A stretch of DNA of 64,000 bases, taken from Apodemus sylvaticus. Its lineage: Eukaryota; Chordata; Mammalia; Rodentia; Muridae. Where the stretch lies: positions 93,440,923-93,504,922 of the forward strand of contig NC_067495.1 of NCBI RefSeq assembly GCF_947179515.1. Direction: 5' to 3'. This document shows, one piece after another, positions 1 through 10,497 of this stretch. Each line of letters starts with the position of its first letter. Positions within the stretch are counted from its first letter, which is position 1. Position numbers and translations under genes: made by a program. Below the pieces are notes generated by a model. The model was not told where the DNA came from, did no database searches, and saw only the letters and a program-made list of their open reading frames with translations.

Positions 1-403
1 TGATTTCAGCCCTGAGTTTGATGATTTCCTGTCTTCTTCTCCTCCTGGGTGAATTAGCTTCTTTTTGTTCCAGGGCTTTCAGTTGCTCTCTCCAATTTCT
101 TTTGGAGGCACTCAAATCTATGCGTTTTCCTCTTAGCACTGCTTACATTGTGTTCCATAGATTTGTGTATGTTGTGCCTTCATTTTCGTTAAATTCTAAG
201 AAATCTTTGATTTCTTTCTTTATTTCTTCCTTGACCAAGGTATCATTGAGTAGAGTATTATTCAGTTTCCATGTGTATGTGGGCTTTCTTCTGTTCTTAA
301 TGTTACTAAAGACTATTTTTACTCCATAGTGATCTTATAGGAGGCATGGGATTATTTCAATCTTCTTATATTTGTTGAGGTCTGTCTTGTGACCAACTAT
401 ATG

Positions 404-414
404 ATCTATGATCT
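404..414. other. Internal deletion junction in the antisense L1
   Basis: ORF2 sequence ends and ORF1 sequence begins here. The 7-mer atgatct is present twice head to tail (401-407 and 408-414), consistent with a microhomology-type join. Compared with the L1 at 10,498, roughly 12,540-13,548 is missing. That this is a deletion rather than a replication-time jump is inference. Confidence 0.7.
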
Positions 415-879
415 TTGATGTTTTGATTATTTTGTGCCAGGAATACTTTCTGTACTGGTCAGGTATGTTTGAAGTTCTGTAGGCTTCTTGTATATTCATG
501 GGCATCTCTCTCTTTATGTTAGAGCAGTTTATTTCTATAATTTTGTTGAAGGTATTTCCTGTACCTAAAAGGTGTAAGTCATCATTCTATTCTACACCTA
601 TAATCTTTAGGTTTGGACTTTTCATTGTATCCTGGGTTTGATGGATCCTTTGGATTACAAACTTTTTACATTTTGCATTTTTTGACTGTTGTGTCAATGC
701 TTTCTATATAATCTTCAACACCTCAGATTCTTTCTTCTATCACTTGTATTCTATTGCTGATGTTTGCATCTATGACTCCTGATTTCTTTCCAAGGGCTTC
801 TATCTCCAATAGTTTTCTCCCTTTCAGTTTGCTTAGTTGTATGTATTGCTGTTTTTATATCCTCGATGGTTTTTTTCAC

Positions 880-1256
880 TTTCTTCACTTATTTCTGTAT
901 TCATGTAATAATTTAAGGGTTTTTTGTTGTTGTTTGCTGTGTAAGGGATTCTGCATGTTGATCGATGTTCTCCTGTGTTTCTATGAGTGATTATCAGGTT
1001 TCCCCTTAAAGGGCTTCTACCTGTTGACTCATGTTCTCCTGTATTTCTTTAAGTGATTTTGTTTTCCTCTTTAAGGAATACTTCCTGTTGACCCAAGATG
1101 TCCTGTAATAATTTAAGGGATTCATATTTGTTTTCTCCTTAAGGGCTTCTGCCTGTTGACCCATGTTCTACTTTACTTTTTAAGTGAATTTTGTGTTTCC
1201 TTTTTACAGGCTTGTAACTTTTGACTCATGTTGTCCTGTACTTCTTTAAGGGAGTT
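880..1256 (-). repeat. 66-bp tandem repeats in the ORF1 coiled-coil region
   Basis: At least five imperfect copies of a 65-66 bp block begin near 946, 1011, 1076, 1142 and 1208; a weaker one may start near 880. Shared words are variants of cctgttgactcatgttctcc followed by a tttaagtga or tttaaggga end. Sixty-six bases equal 22 codons, matching the repeat length of the coiled-coil part of rodent ORF1p, a known length-polymorphic region. The younger L1 copies in this window have a different arrangement (66/54 bp alternation), so the repeat number changed between L1 families. Confidence 0.75.
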
Positions 1257-1434
1257 GTTTATGTACTTATTGAAATCTTCTATCAGCACTATGAGATGTG
1301 ATTTTATATTCAGATCCTGCTTTTTTGGGGGTGTTGGGGAGTCTAGGACTTGCTGTTTTTGGAGAACGTGGTTCAGATGATGCTATGTTTCCTTGTTTTC
1401 TCTTGGTAATGTACTTGCATTTGTTGTTTGCCAT

Positions 1435-1640
1435 TTGGTTTTCTCCGGTGTTAACTGGTTTTGCTGTCTCTGACCGTGGCTAATGTACCATGTGTCCTCT
1501 GTATAATTGCTCTTTGGTCCCTTGTTCTCTGCTTGTATACAGGTATTTACATATTCTTGCTAGATCAGCTTTTTTGTGGTTGTATTTGTCTATGAAATTC
1601 TGTGGACAATCAGGTCTATGTGCAGATGGAAATGGGAATT
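1435..1640 (-). other. Transition from L1 ORF1 upstream region into the satellite half-unit
   Basis: Immediately upstream (minus strand) of the antisense L1 ORF1 start, the sequence becomes alignable with the leader of every B half. Shared words include gctgtctctga (1463-1473), ttgttctct, gtatacaggta, ttcttgctaga and tcaggtct, in the same order and spacing as at about 3,597-3,750 and 7,149-7,300. There is no poly(A), target-site duplication or other boundary between L1 and satellite here. I read this as the 5' UTR of the old L1 and the ancestral edge of the array. The alternative is an accidental fusion of a satellite monomer to an L1. Confidence 0.65.
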
Positions 1641-4600
1641 CTCCTGGCCCAGTCTGTTCTTAGCCTCTTATATCCTTAGGGCTTCAGTCTATTTTCTCTG
1701 ATTTGTGGAAGTGGTCCTGCCTGTTGTATCTGTACTCTCTGTCCTCATGAGTGGTTTGCTACCTCTTTGCACCAGGTGGTCATGACCCACTTTGTCAATG
1801 GATAATTCAAAGCCAGAGACAGAAAGAAGTGATGGTTCTTGTTTTAAAGGTCTGAAATTGTTAGCCACCAAATAAATTCTCATGCTTCCATACAATGAAA
1901 TAGAATCTTAACTTGCTGCTGTTTACTGTGCTAAACACCATTTATTTTTCCTCAAATTTACCCCACCCAATTTCATGTCATATTTCATAGTTGGTAATTC
2001 ACTAATGTCAATTCGTGCTATCCATGTGAACTTGGATATGAGTCTATACACTAGAATACAGAAAAGCTGCTCATTAGTTAGAACAGCCCTCCAAACAGCT
2101 TCCAACTGACACTTTATCCTCCTAAGAGGTAGAGCGTGGAGAACACATCCCCTTAATTATTTGCATAATTCTGAATGTCTTGTCTTATATGGATAACTAA
2201 ATAAAAACAGTGGTATGTGTTCATGAACTAAGTGCCCATATTTCTGTACTGAAGTTCGCATTTCAGAGCACTGCTCATTTTGTGTCCCTTACACAGTTCT
2301 TCCCGTGTCCATTTTTTGCTGATCCCTGAGATTTGGATGGTGGAAAGGTGTCTCATACTGGTATCCTTTAGTATTTCACTTTCACTGTCACTTAATCTTT
2401 AAACACTGAAAAGGTATACACTTCAAAAGAACCTTTTTGGATTAAGGTTCCCAGGAATCTATGTGCAGAAACAAACATAAAAGGAAATGCTGCACCATCC
2501 CCATGAGCAAAATTATAGTAGGCACTATGGTATAACCTATGAACTTCCTATCCACAAGCCTTTCCCTCCAATTTTAATACCAGATGTTAAAATCCCTCAT
2601 GTTAACCAGGCCTCAAACCCACTGAGAGAGTGGATGTTTACATCATGATGGCTGTATAATCATGGCAACATTGGAGTAGCTCTTGACTGTAAAGGCATTG
2701 TCAGAGCATGGTATTTTCATCACAGTGTAAGAACATGGGTAAGATTTTTTTCCTATAATGCCCAGAAGTACTCTACTCTGACTTTGGAAAACCTAGCCAG
2801 GGGGAACAATTTTTTTTTAACTTTAAGATAGAGGTATTTTTTGTCTTTAGTTAAAGGGTGTGGTGCTTTTATCATTAGTGTTTTCCATCTGGTTGAGTTA
2901 GTTAACGAAGGAAAATGGCCAAGTTATTTCCTCATAGAATCTATCTGGAACATCATGGGGTAGTATCTTCTTCTTAGCTTTGTAATTTTCATTATATAGT
3001 GATGGTTCTGTGGGTTCAAGTATTTATTCCTTCCTGCTAATTCAGAACAGACTTTAAACATTGTGTGTTTTCTTTTTCTTTATACAAAGGAAGTAATAAC
3101 ATTTTATGGTAAAATTGAAGATTAACATTTAAAATATTTCTGATAATATTGAAGAAATATATAGAAAAACATATCCATTGTGAAAATATTTTTAGAATAT
3201 TATTGAGAAAAATGTTAGACAAAAAACCGTTGCTTACTTGTTTTTAAAAGGAAGTAGCAATATGTTATGACAAGACTGAAAATTTACATGATAAATACAT
3301 TTAATACAATGGTAGAAAAATACATAAAAACATGATAAACTTGAAGATTATCATGGAAAATTTGACAGATAAACTGGTAGGAATAAAAATGTTTCTCTCT
3401 TTCTTGATGGAAGAACAATATACATTTTCTAATAAAATTGATGTTTACTTGGGAAGTATTTCTGATAAACTTCAGGAATATGAAGAAAAGCATGTTAAAT
3501 TTGACTATATCATAGAAAAGTATACAGATATATTGATAGGCATAAACTATTGCCAAATTTATTAAAAGTGTAATTAGAAACATTTCTGATATAGATTGCT
3601 GTCTCTGAATATGGATAATCTATCATATAGCCTCTCTGTGATCCTAGGAGCCCTGTTATCTCCGTGTAGACAGGTATGTGCATACTCTTGCTAGACCTGC
3701 TCTGTTGTTGTTCTATTTGCCTATGTAGTTCTATGCCCCTATCAGGTCTGAGTATAGATGGAAATGGGAAGTCTCCTGTCCCAGGCTGCTCCAAGAATCT
3801 TATGACCTCAGTTATTCATGCTGTTTCACTGAGTAGTATGGGTGGTAACACATGTTTTATCTGGCCTCTCTGCACTCCTGAGTGGTTAGTTACTTCTGTG
3901 CACCATTTGGATATGGCCAACTCTGGAAGAGGATATTAACAAGCCAGAGAGAGAAAGAAGAAGCAATGATTCTGCGTTTAAATGATTTCAATTTGCCAGC
4001 TCCCATCTAAATTTTTATGCCTCCATACACTGAAATACTATCTTCACATGCAACTATTTACTCTGTTAAACACCATTTAATTTCGGTCTAATATGTCCCT
4101 CCCAATTTCATGTCATCTTTCATATGTGATAATTCCCTAAGTTCAATTACTGCTGCCCATGTGAACTTGGATATGAGTCTATCCACTGGAACACAGAAAA
4201 GCTGCTCATTAGTTAGAATACACCTGCAAACAGCTTCCAATGGCCACTTTATCCTCTTAAGAGGAGAAGGATGGAGAACACATCCCATTAAGTATTTGTA
4301 AAATTCGGGCTGTCTGGTCTTAAATGAATATCTATATAATCACAGTTGCTGTGAGTTCATGAACTAAGTGCTCAGATTCCTGTATGGAAGTAAGCATTTC
4401 ACAACATTGCTCATTTAGCATCCCTTATATTGTGCTTCCCTTGTCCTCTTTTGTGCATATCTCTGTGATTTGGACAGTGTGAAAAGTGGCATTGTGGTTT
4501 CATTTGGGATTTCACTTCCACTGTCATTCAATCTCTAAACACCTGAAATTTGATGATCTTTACTAAAATTGATGTACCCTTCAAAACAGGCCTTTTGTAA

Positions 4601-5150
4601 TAAGGTTCCTAAAATTCTTTGCGTATATAAATATAGAAGAAAATGTTACTCTATCACCATGAGCAAAATTATAGTGGGTTCTATCTTATAACCTATTATC
4701 ACCATTTCCACGTGACTTTAACAACAATTTCAGTATCAGACATTAAAAATCCTCATGTTAATCAGGTCTCAAACCCACTAGGAGTGTGCATGTTTACCTC
4801 ATAATAGTTGTATAACCATGGCAACAGCAGAGAAGCTCTTGACTGTAAAGGCAGTGTCATAGAATGTTGTTTCCATCATAGAATGCATGTTTTCCATGTT
4901 AGAAAATGGATACGGATTTATTCTATTCTGACTATGTAAAGCTATCCAGATGAAACATAATTCCTAGAAACTTTGAGATTGAGTTTTCTGTGTCTTTAGT
5001 TAAAGGGTGTGGTGCCATTAACATTAGGGCTTTCAATGAGGTTGAGTTTGTTAAACAAGGACAATGACCAAGTTGTGTTATTTTGGAAAATACTTGGAAA
5101 TTCAAAATGTGGTATCATATTCTGGTGACAATCATATTCTGGTGACAATC
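1462..5150. repeat. Tandem unit 1 (left-edge, most diverged copy)
   Basis: First member of the 3.55-kb array. Its A half (~1615-3030) carries a B-like leader that other A halves lack. Its body mixes A-type and B-type variants (for example B-like ctgctcattagttagaaca with A-like gccctccaaa), as expected for an unhomogenised or ancestral copy at an array edge. The linker (~3030-3600) holds three ~160-bp sub-repeats and the B half runs ~3600-5150. The T-tract after cttcccgtgtcca is short. Several short frames exist on both strands, but none looks like a gene. Confidence 0.85.
5114..5147. repeat. 17-bp tandem duplication at the B-to-A junction
   Basis: atcatattctggtgaca occurs twice head to tail (5114-5130, 5131-5147) directly before the A half. 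The same duplication, with point changes, is found before the other A halves, for example around 8662-8696, 34324-34357 and 59182-59216. It is absent before the edge A half at ~1615. It marks the junction created when the halves became a repeated dimer. Confidence 0.8.
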
Positions 5151-6585
5151 GTGTCTGTGTTCAGATGGAAATGGGTATTCTCCTGTCCCAGGCTTTTCCT
5201 AGCCTCTTAAACCCTCAGTGCTTCCGTCTATTTTCTCTGATTAGTGCAAGTCGTCCTGCCTGTGTTATGTGTCCTCTCTGCCCTCATGAGTGGTGTGATA
5301 ACTCTTTGTACCACTTGGGTATGACCCACTTTGGCAAAGGATGTTTCAAAACCAGAGACAGAAAGAAGAAGCGATGGTTCTTGTTTTAAAGTTTTGTAAT
5401 TATTAACAACCAAATAAATTCTCGTATTTCCAAACACTGAACAACAATATTAACTTGCTTCTGTTTACTAAACACCCTTTGTTTTCCCTCAAATTTACCC
5501 CACCCTATTTCATGTCATATTTCATAGTTTGTAATTCACTAAGGTCAATTCGTGCTGCCCATGTGAACTTAGATATGAGTCTATACTCTAGAAAATAGTA
5601 AAGCTGCTAATTTGTTAGAACAGCCCTCCAAAGAGCTTCCACCTGAAACTTTATCCTCCTAAGAGGTAGAGTATGAGGAACACATCCGCTTAATCATTTG
5701 CATAGTTCTGGGTGTCTTTTCTTATATGGATAAATAGATAAACACATTTGGTATGTGTTCATGAACTAAGTGCCCATATTTCTGTACTGAAGTGTGCATT
5801 TCAGAGCATTGCTCATTTTGTATCCCTTACACTGTTCTTCCCTGGTCCATTTTTTTTTTCTGATCCCTGAGATTTGGATGGTGGAAACATGTCATTGTGG
5901 TATCCTTTTTTATTTCAATTTCACTGTCACTTAATCTCTAAACACGGAAAAGTTATACACTTCAAAAGAAACTTTTTGGACTAAGGTTCCGAGCAATCTA
6001 TGTGTATAATCATAAGCATAAAAGGAAATGCTACACCATCGACATGAGCAAAATTATAGTAGGCTCTATGCTATAACCTGTGAACTTCCTATCCACAAGC
6101 CTTTACCTCCAATTTCATTACCAGATGTTAAAATCCCTCATGTTAACCAGGCCTCAAACCAACTAAGAGAGTGGATGTTTACATCATAAAGGCTATATAA
6201 CCATGGCAACATTGGAGTAGCTCTTGACTGTAAAAGCATTGTCAGAGCATGCTATTTTCTTCACAGTATAAGAACATGGGTAAGATTTTTTTCCCTATAA
6301 TGCCCAGAAGTACTCTCCTCTAACTTTGGAAAACCTAGTCAGGTGGAACAGTTTTTTTTTTTTTTCATTAACTTTTAGATAGAGGCATTTTTTTCTTTAG
6401 TTAAAGGGTGTGGTGCTTTTATCATTAGTGTTTTCCATCTGGGTGAGTTAGTAAACCAAGGACAATGGCCAATTTGTTTTCTTTTAGAATCTATCTGGAA
6501 CATCAAGGTGTAGTATCTTCTTCTTAGCTTTGTAATTTTCATTATACAGCGATGGTTCTGTGGGTTCAAGTATTTATTCCTTCCT
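5151..6585. repeat. Half-unit A (reference)
   Basis: Begins with gtgtctgtgttcagatgg and ends near gtgggttcaagtatttattcc. It aligns along its whole length to half B. In the best parts, such as the stretch containing gatatgagtctat through tcatgaactaagtgc, identity is roughly 75-80% by eye. A halves of different units resemble each other far more closely. The dimer is therefore older than the array expansion. Confidence 0.8.
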
Positions 6586-6617
6586 GCTAATTCAGAACAG
6601 ACTTAAACTTTGAGTGT

Positions 6618-7105
6618 TTTCTTTTTCTTTATACAAAGGAAGTAAAAACATTTTATGGTAAAATTGAAGATTTACATTGAAAATATTTCCGATAATATTG
6701 ATGAAATATATAGAAAAACATGTCCGTTGTGAAAATATTTTTAGAATATTATTGAGAAAAATGGTAGACAAAAAATCGTTGCTTACTTGTTTTTAAAAGG
6801 AAGTAGCAATATGTTATGACAAGACTGAAAATTTACCTGATAAATACATTTAATACAATTGTATAAAAATACAGAATAACATGATAAACTTGAAGATTAT
6901 CATGGAAAATTTTACAGATAATCTGGTAGGCATGAAAATGTTTCTCTCTTTCTTGATGGAAGAATTATATACATTTTCTAATAAAATTGATGTTTACTTG
7001 GGGAGAATTTCTGATAAACTTCAGGAATATGAAGAAAAGCATGTTAAACTTGACTATATCATAGAAAAGTATACAGATATATTGATAGGCATAAACTATT
7101 GCCAA
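6618..7105. repeat. Linker with three ~160-bp sub-repeats (reference)
   Basis: Three imperfect, very AT-rich copies start near 6618 (tttctttttctttatac), 6785 (acttgtttttaaaaggaag) and 6941 (tttctctctttcttgatgg). Copies 1 and 3 share aaaattga, atatttc(c/t)gataa and gaagaaa...cat in the same order. Spacing is 167 and 156 bp. The sense L1s inserted exactly at the boundary of copies 2 and 3. The 77-codon frame running through copies 2-3 is not preserved in all units. Confidence 0.65.
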
Positions 7106-7150
7106 ATTGATTAAAAGTGAAATTACAAACATTTCTGACATAGATAGTTG

Positions 7151-8698
7151 TCTATGAATATGGATAATCTATCATATAGCCTCTCTGTGATCCTGGAAGC
7201 CCTGTTCTCTCCGTGTAGACAGGTATGTGCATACTCTTGCTAGACCAGCTCTGTTGTTGTTCTATTTGCCTATGTAGTTCTATGACCCTATCAGGTCTGC
7301 GTATAGATGGAAATGGGAAGGCTCCTGTCCCAGGCTGCTCCAAGAATCTTATGACCTCAGGCATTCCTGCTGTTTCACTGAGTAGTATGGGTGGTAACAC
7401 ATGTTTTATCTGGCCACTCTGCACTCCTGAGTGGTTAGTTACCTCTGTGCACCATTTGGATATGGCCAACTCTGGAAGAGGATATTAACAAGCCAGAGAG
7501 AGAAAGAAGAAGCACTGGTTCTGGGTTTAAATGATTACAATTTGTCAGCCCCCATATAAATTTTCACGCCTCCATACACTGAAATAATATCTTAACATGC
7601 AACGATTTACTCTGTTAAACACCATTTAATTTCGGTCTAATATGTCCCTCCCAATTTCATGTCATCTTTCATATGTGATAATTCCCTAAGTTCAATTACT
7701 GCTGCCCATGTGAACTTGGATATGAGTCTATCCACTGGAACACAGAAAAGCTGCTCATTAGTTAGAACACACCTGCAAACAGCTTCCAATGGCCACTTTG
7801 TCCTCTTAAGAGGAGAAGGATGGAGAACACATCCCATTAAGTATTTGTAAAATTCGGGCTGTCTAGTCTTATATGAATATCCATATAATCACAGTTGCTG
7901 TGAGTTCTTGAACTAAGTGCTCAGATTCCTGTATGGAAGTAAGCATTTCACAACATTGCTCATTTAGCATCCCTTATATTGTGCTTCCCTTGTCCTCTTT
8001 TGTGCATATCTCTGTGATTTGGACAATGTGAAAAGTGGCATTGTGGTTTCCTTTGGGATTTCACTTCCACTGTCATTCAATCTCTAAACACTTGAAAGTT
8101 GATGGTCTTTACTAAAACTGATGTACCCTTCAAAACAGGCCTTTTGTAATAAAGTTCCTAAAATTCTTTGTGTATATAAATATTGAAGAAAATGTTACTC
8201 CATCACCATGAGCAAGATTATAGTGGGTTCTGACCTATAACGTATTATCACCATATCCACATGATTTAACAACAATGTCAGTATCAGACATTAAAAATCC
8301 TCATGTTAATCAGGTCTCAAACCCACTAGGAGTGTGCATGTTTACCTCATAATAGTTGTATAACCATGGCAACAGCAGAGAAGCACTTGACTGTAAAGGC
8401 AGTGTCATAGAATGCTGTTTCCATCATAGAATGCATGTTTTCCATGTAAGAAAATGGATATGGTTTTTATTCTATTCTGACTATGTAAAGCTATACAGAT
8501 GAAACATAATTCCTAGAAAATTTGAGATTGAGTTTTCTGTGTCTTTAATTAAAGGGTGTGGTGCCATTGACATTAGGGCTTTCAATGAGGTTGAGTTTGT
8601 AAACAAGGACAAAGACCAAGTTGTGTTATTTTGGAAAATACTTGGAAATTCAAAGTGTGGTGTCATATTCTGGTGACAATCATATTCTGGTGACAATC
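7151..8698. repeat. Half-unit B with leader (reference)
   Basis: Starts with a leader (gtctatgaatatggataatc... gtagacaggtatgtgcat) that is homologous to the sequence upstream of ORF1 in the antisense L1 (1462-1640). It continues as the partner of half A and ends with a 17-bp tandem duplication just before the next A half. It carries short chance frames on both strands. Confidence 0.75.
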
Positions 8699-10482
8699 GT
8701 GTCTGTTTTCATATGGAAATGGGAATTCTCCTGTCCCAGGCTTTTCCTAGCCTCTTATACCCTCAGTGTTTCAATCTATTTTCTCTGATTAGTGCAAGTG
8801 GTCCTGCCTGTGTTATATGTCCTCTCTGCCCTCATGATTGGTTTGATATCTCTTTGTACCACTTGGATATGACCCACTTTGGCAAAGGATGTTTCAAAAC
8901 CAGAGACAGAAAAAAGAAGCGACGGTTCTTGTTTTAAAGGTCTGAAATTATTAACAACCAAATAAATTCTCGTACTTCCAAACACTGAAAAACAATCTTA
9001 ACTTGCTTCTGTTTACTATATTAAACACCCTTTATTTTCCCTCAAATTTACCCTACCCTATTTCATGTTGTATTTCATAGTTGGTAATTCACTAAGGTCA
9101 ATTCGTGTTGCTCATGTGAACTTGGATATGAGTGTATACTCTAGAATATAGAAAAGCTGCTAATTTGTTAGAACAGCCCTCCAAAGTGCTTCCACATGAA
9201 ACTTTATCCTCCTAAGAGGTAGAGTATGAAGAACACATCCGCTTAATTATTTGCATAGTTCTGGGTGTCTTGTCTTATATGGATAAATAGATAAACACAG
9301 GTGGTATGTGTTCATGAACTAAGTGCCCATATTTCTGTACTGAAGTGTGCATTTCAGAGCATTGCTCATTTTGTATCCCTTACACTGTTCTTCCCTTGTC
9401 CATTTTTTTTTTGCTGATCCCTGAGATTTGGATGGAGGAAAGGTGTCATTGTGGTATCCTTTTGTATTTCACTTTCACTGTCACTTAATCTCTAAACACT
9501 GAAAAGTTATACACTTCAAAAGAAACTTTTTGGACTAAGGTTCCTAGCAATCTATGTGTATAAACATAAGCATAAAAGGAAATGCTACACCATCCCCAGG
9601 AGCAAAATTATACTAGGCTCTATGCTATAACCTGTGAACTTCCTATCCACAAGCCTTTACCTCCAATATCAGTACCAGATGTTAAAATCCCTCATGTTAA
9701 CCAGGCCTCAAACCAACTAAGAGTGTGGATGTTTACATCATAATGGTTGTATAACCATGACAACATTGGAGTAGCTCTTGACTGTAAAGGCATTGTCAGA
9801 GCATGCTATTTTGATCACACTGTAAGAACATGGGTAAGATTTAATTCCTATAATGCCCAGAAGTACTCTCCTCTGACTTTGAAAACCTAGACAGGTTGAA
9901 CAATTTTTTTTAAATTAACTTTTAGATAGAGGTATTTTTTTTTTCTTTAGCTAAAGGATGTGGTGCTTTTATCGTTAGTGTTTTCCATCTGGGTGAGTTA
10001 GTAAACCAAGGACAATGGCCAAGTTGTTTTCTTTTAGAGTCTACCTGCAACATCAAGGTGTAGTATCTTCTTCTTAGCTTTGTAATTTTCATTATATAGC
10101 GATGGTTCTGTGGGTTCAAGTATTTATTCCTTCCTGCTAATTCAGAACAGACTTTAAACATTGTGTGTTTTCTTTTTCTTTATACAAAGGAAGTAAAAAC
10201 ATTTTATGGTAAAATTGAAGATTTACATTGAAAATATTTCCGATAATATTGAAGAAATATATAGAAAAATATGTCCACTGTGAAAATATTTTTAGAATAT
10301 TATTGAGAAAAATGGTAGACAAAAATCGTTGCTTACTTGTTTTTAAAAGGAAGTAGCAATATGTTATGACAAGACTGAAAATTTTCATGATAAATACATT
10401 TAATACAATTGTAGAAAAATACAGAATAACATGATAAACTTGAAGATTATCATGGAAAATTTACAGTTAATATGGTAGTCAT

Positions 10483-10497
10483 AAAAATGTTTCTCTC
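10483..10497. repeat. Left target-site duplication of L1 copy 1
   Basis: aaaaatgtttctctc lies directly before the L1 5' end and is repeated at 17,977-17,991. On the bottom strand the implied nick is TTTTT/AT, close to the L1 endonuclease preference TTTT/AA. Confidence 0.9.

Larger units (their letters stand above)
1..1434 (-). pseudogene. Old LINE-1 fragment, antisense: partial ORF2 endonuclease fused to ORF1
   Basis: Read on the minus strand this is a decayed rodent L1. Positions ~400-1 match the ORF2 endonuclease/linker region of the sense L1s here (counterpart about 13,548-13,980). Positions ~1434-415 match ORF1. The ORF1 start is the complement of CAT at 1432-1434, and the first residues read MANNKCKYITKRKQGNIASS, clearly alignable with the MAKGKCRNVTNRNQGNMATS start of the copy at 26,289. 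The frame breaks after about 55 codons and many stops follow, so no protein can be made. About 1 kb (end of ORF1, inter-ORF spacer, first ~200 ORF2 codons) is missing at the 404-414 junction. The element is more diverged than the three sense L1s and so older. The rest of ORF2 presumably lies left of the window. Confidence 0.88.
5151..8698. repeat. Tandem unit 2 (reference copy, no L1)
   Basis: A complete 3,548-bp unit used here as reference: A half 5151-~6585, linker ~6586-7150, B half ~7151-8698. The L1-free insertion site is intact at 6935-6948 (aaaatgtttctctc). The unit is AT-rich. The repeated 77-codon frame at 6881-7114 (+) and 87-codon frame at 7225-7488 (+) recur in other units only because the array is young; several units have stops or frameshifts in them. 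Confidence 0.9.

Noticed and set aside
6881..7114. Recurrent 77-codon frame starting MINLKIIMEN in the linker of many units
   Set aside because: Conserved only because units are young. It is broken by stops, frameshifts or the L1 in units 3, 4, 5, 7, 10 and 12, it runs through internal sub-repeats, and it has no recognised domain.
7225..7488. Recurrent 87-codon frame starting MCILLLDQLC in half B, and the opposite ~101-codon frame containing MPEVIRFLEQ
   Set aside because: Both strands are open over the same bases, the frames are interrupted in several units, and no domain or codon signal supports coding. Likely shadows of repeat DNA.
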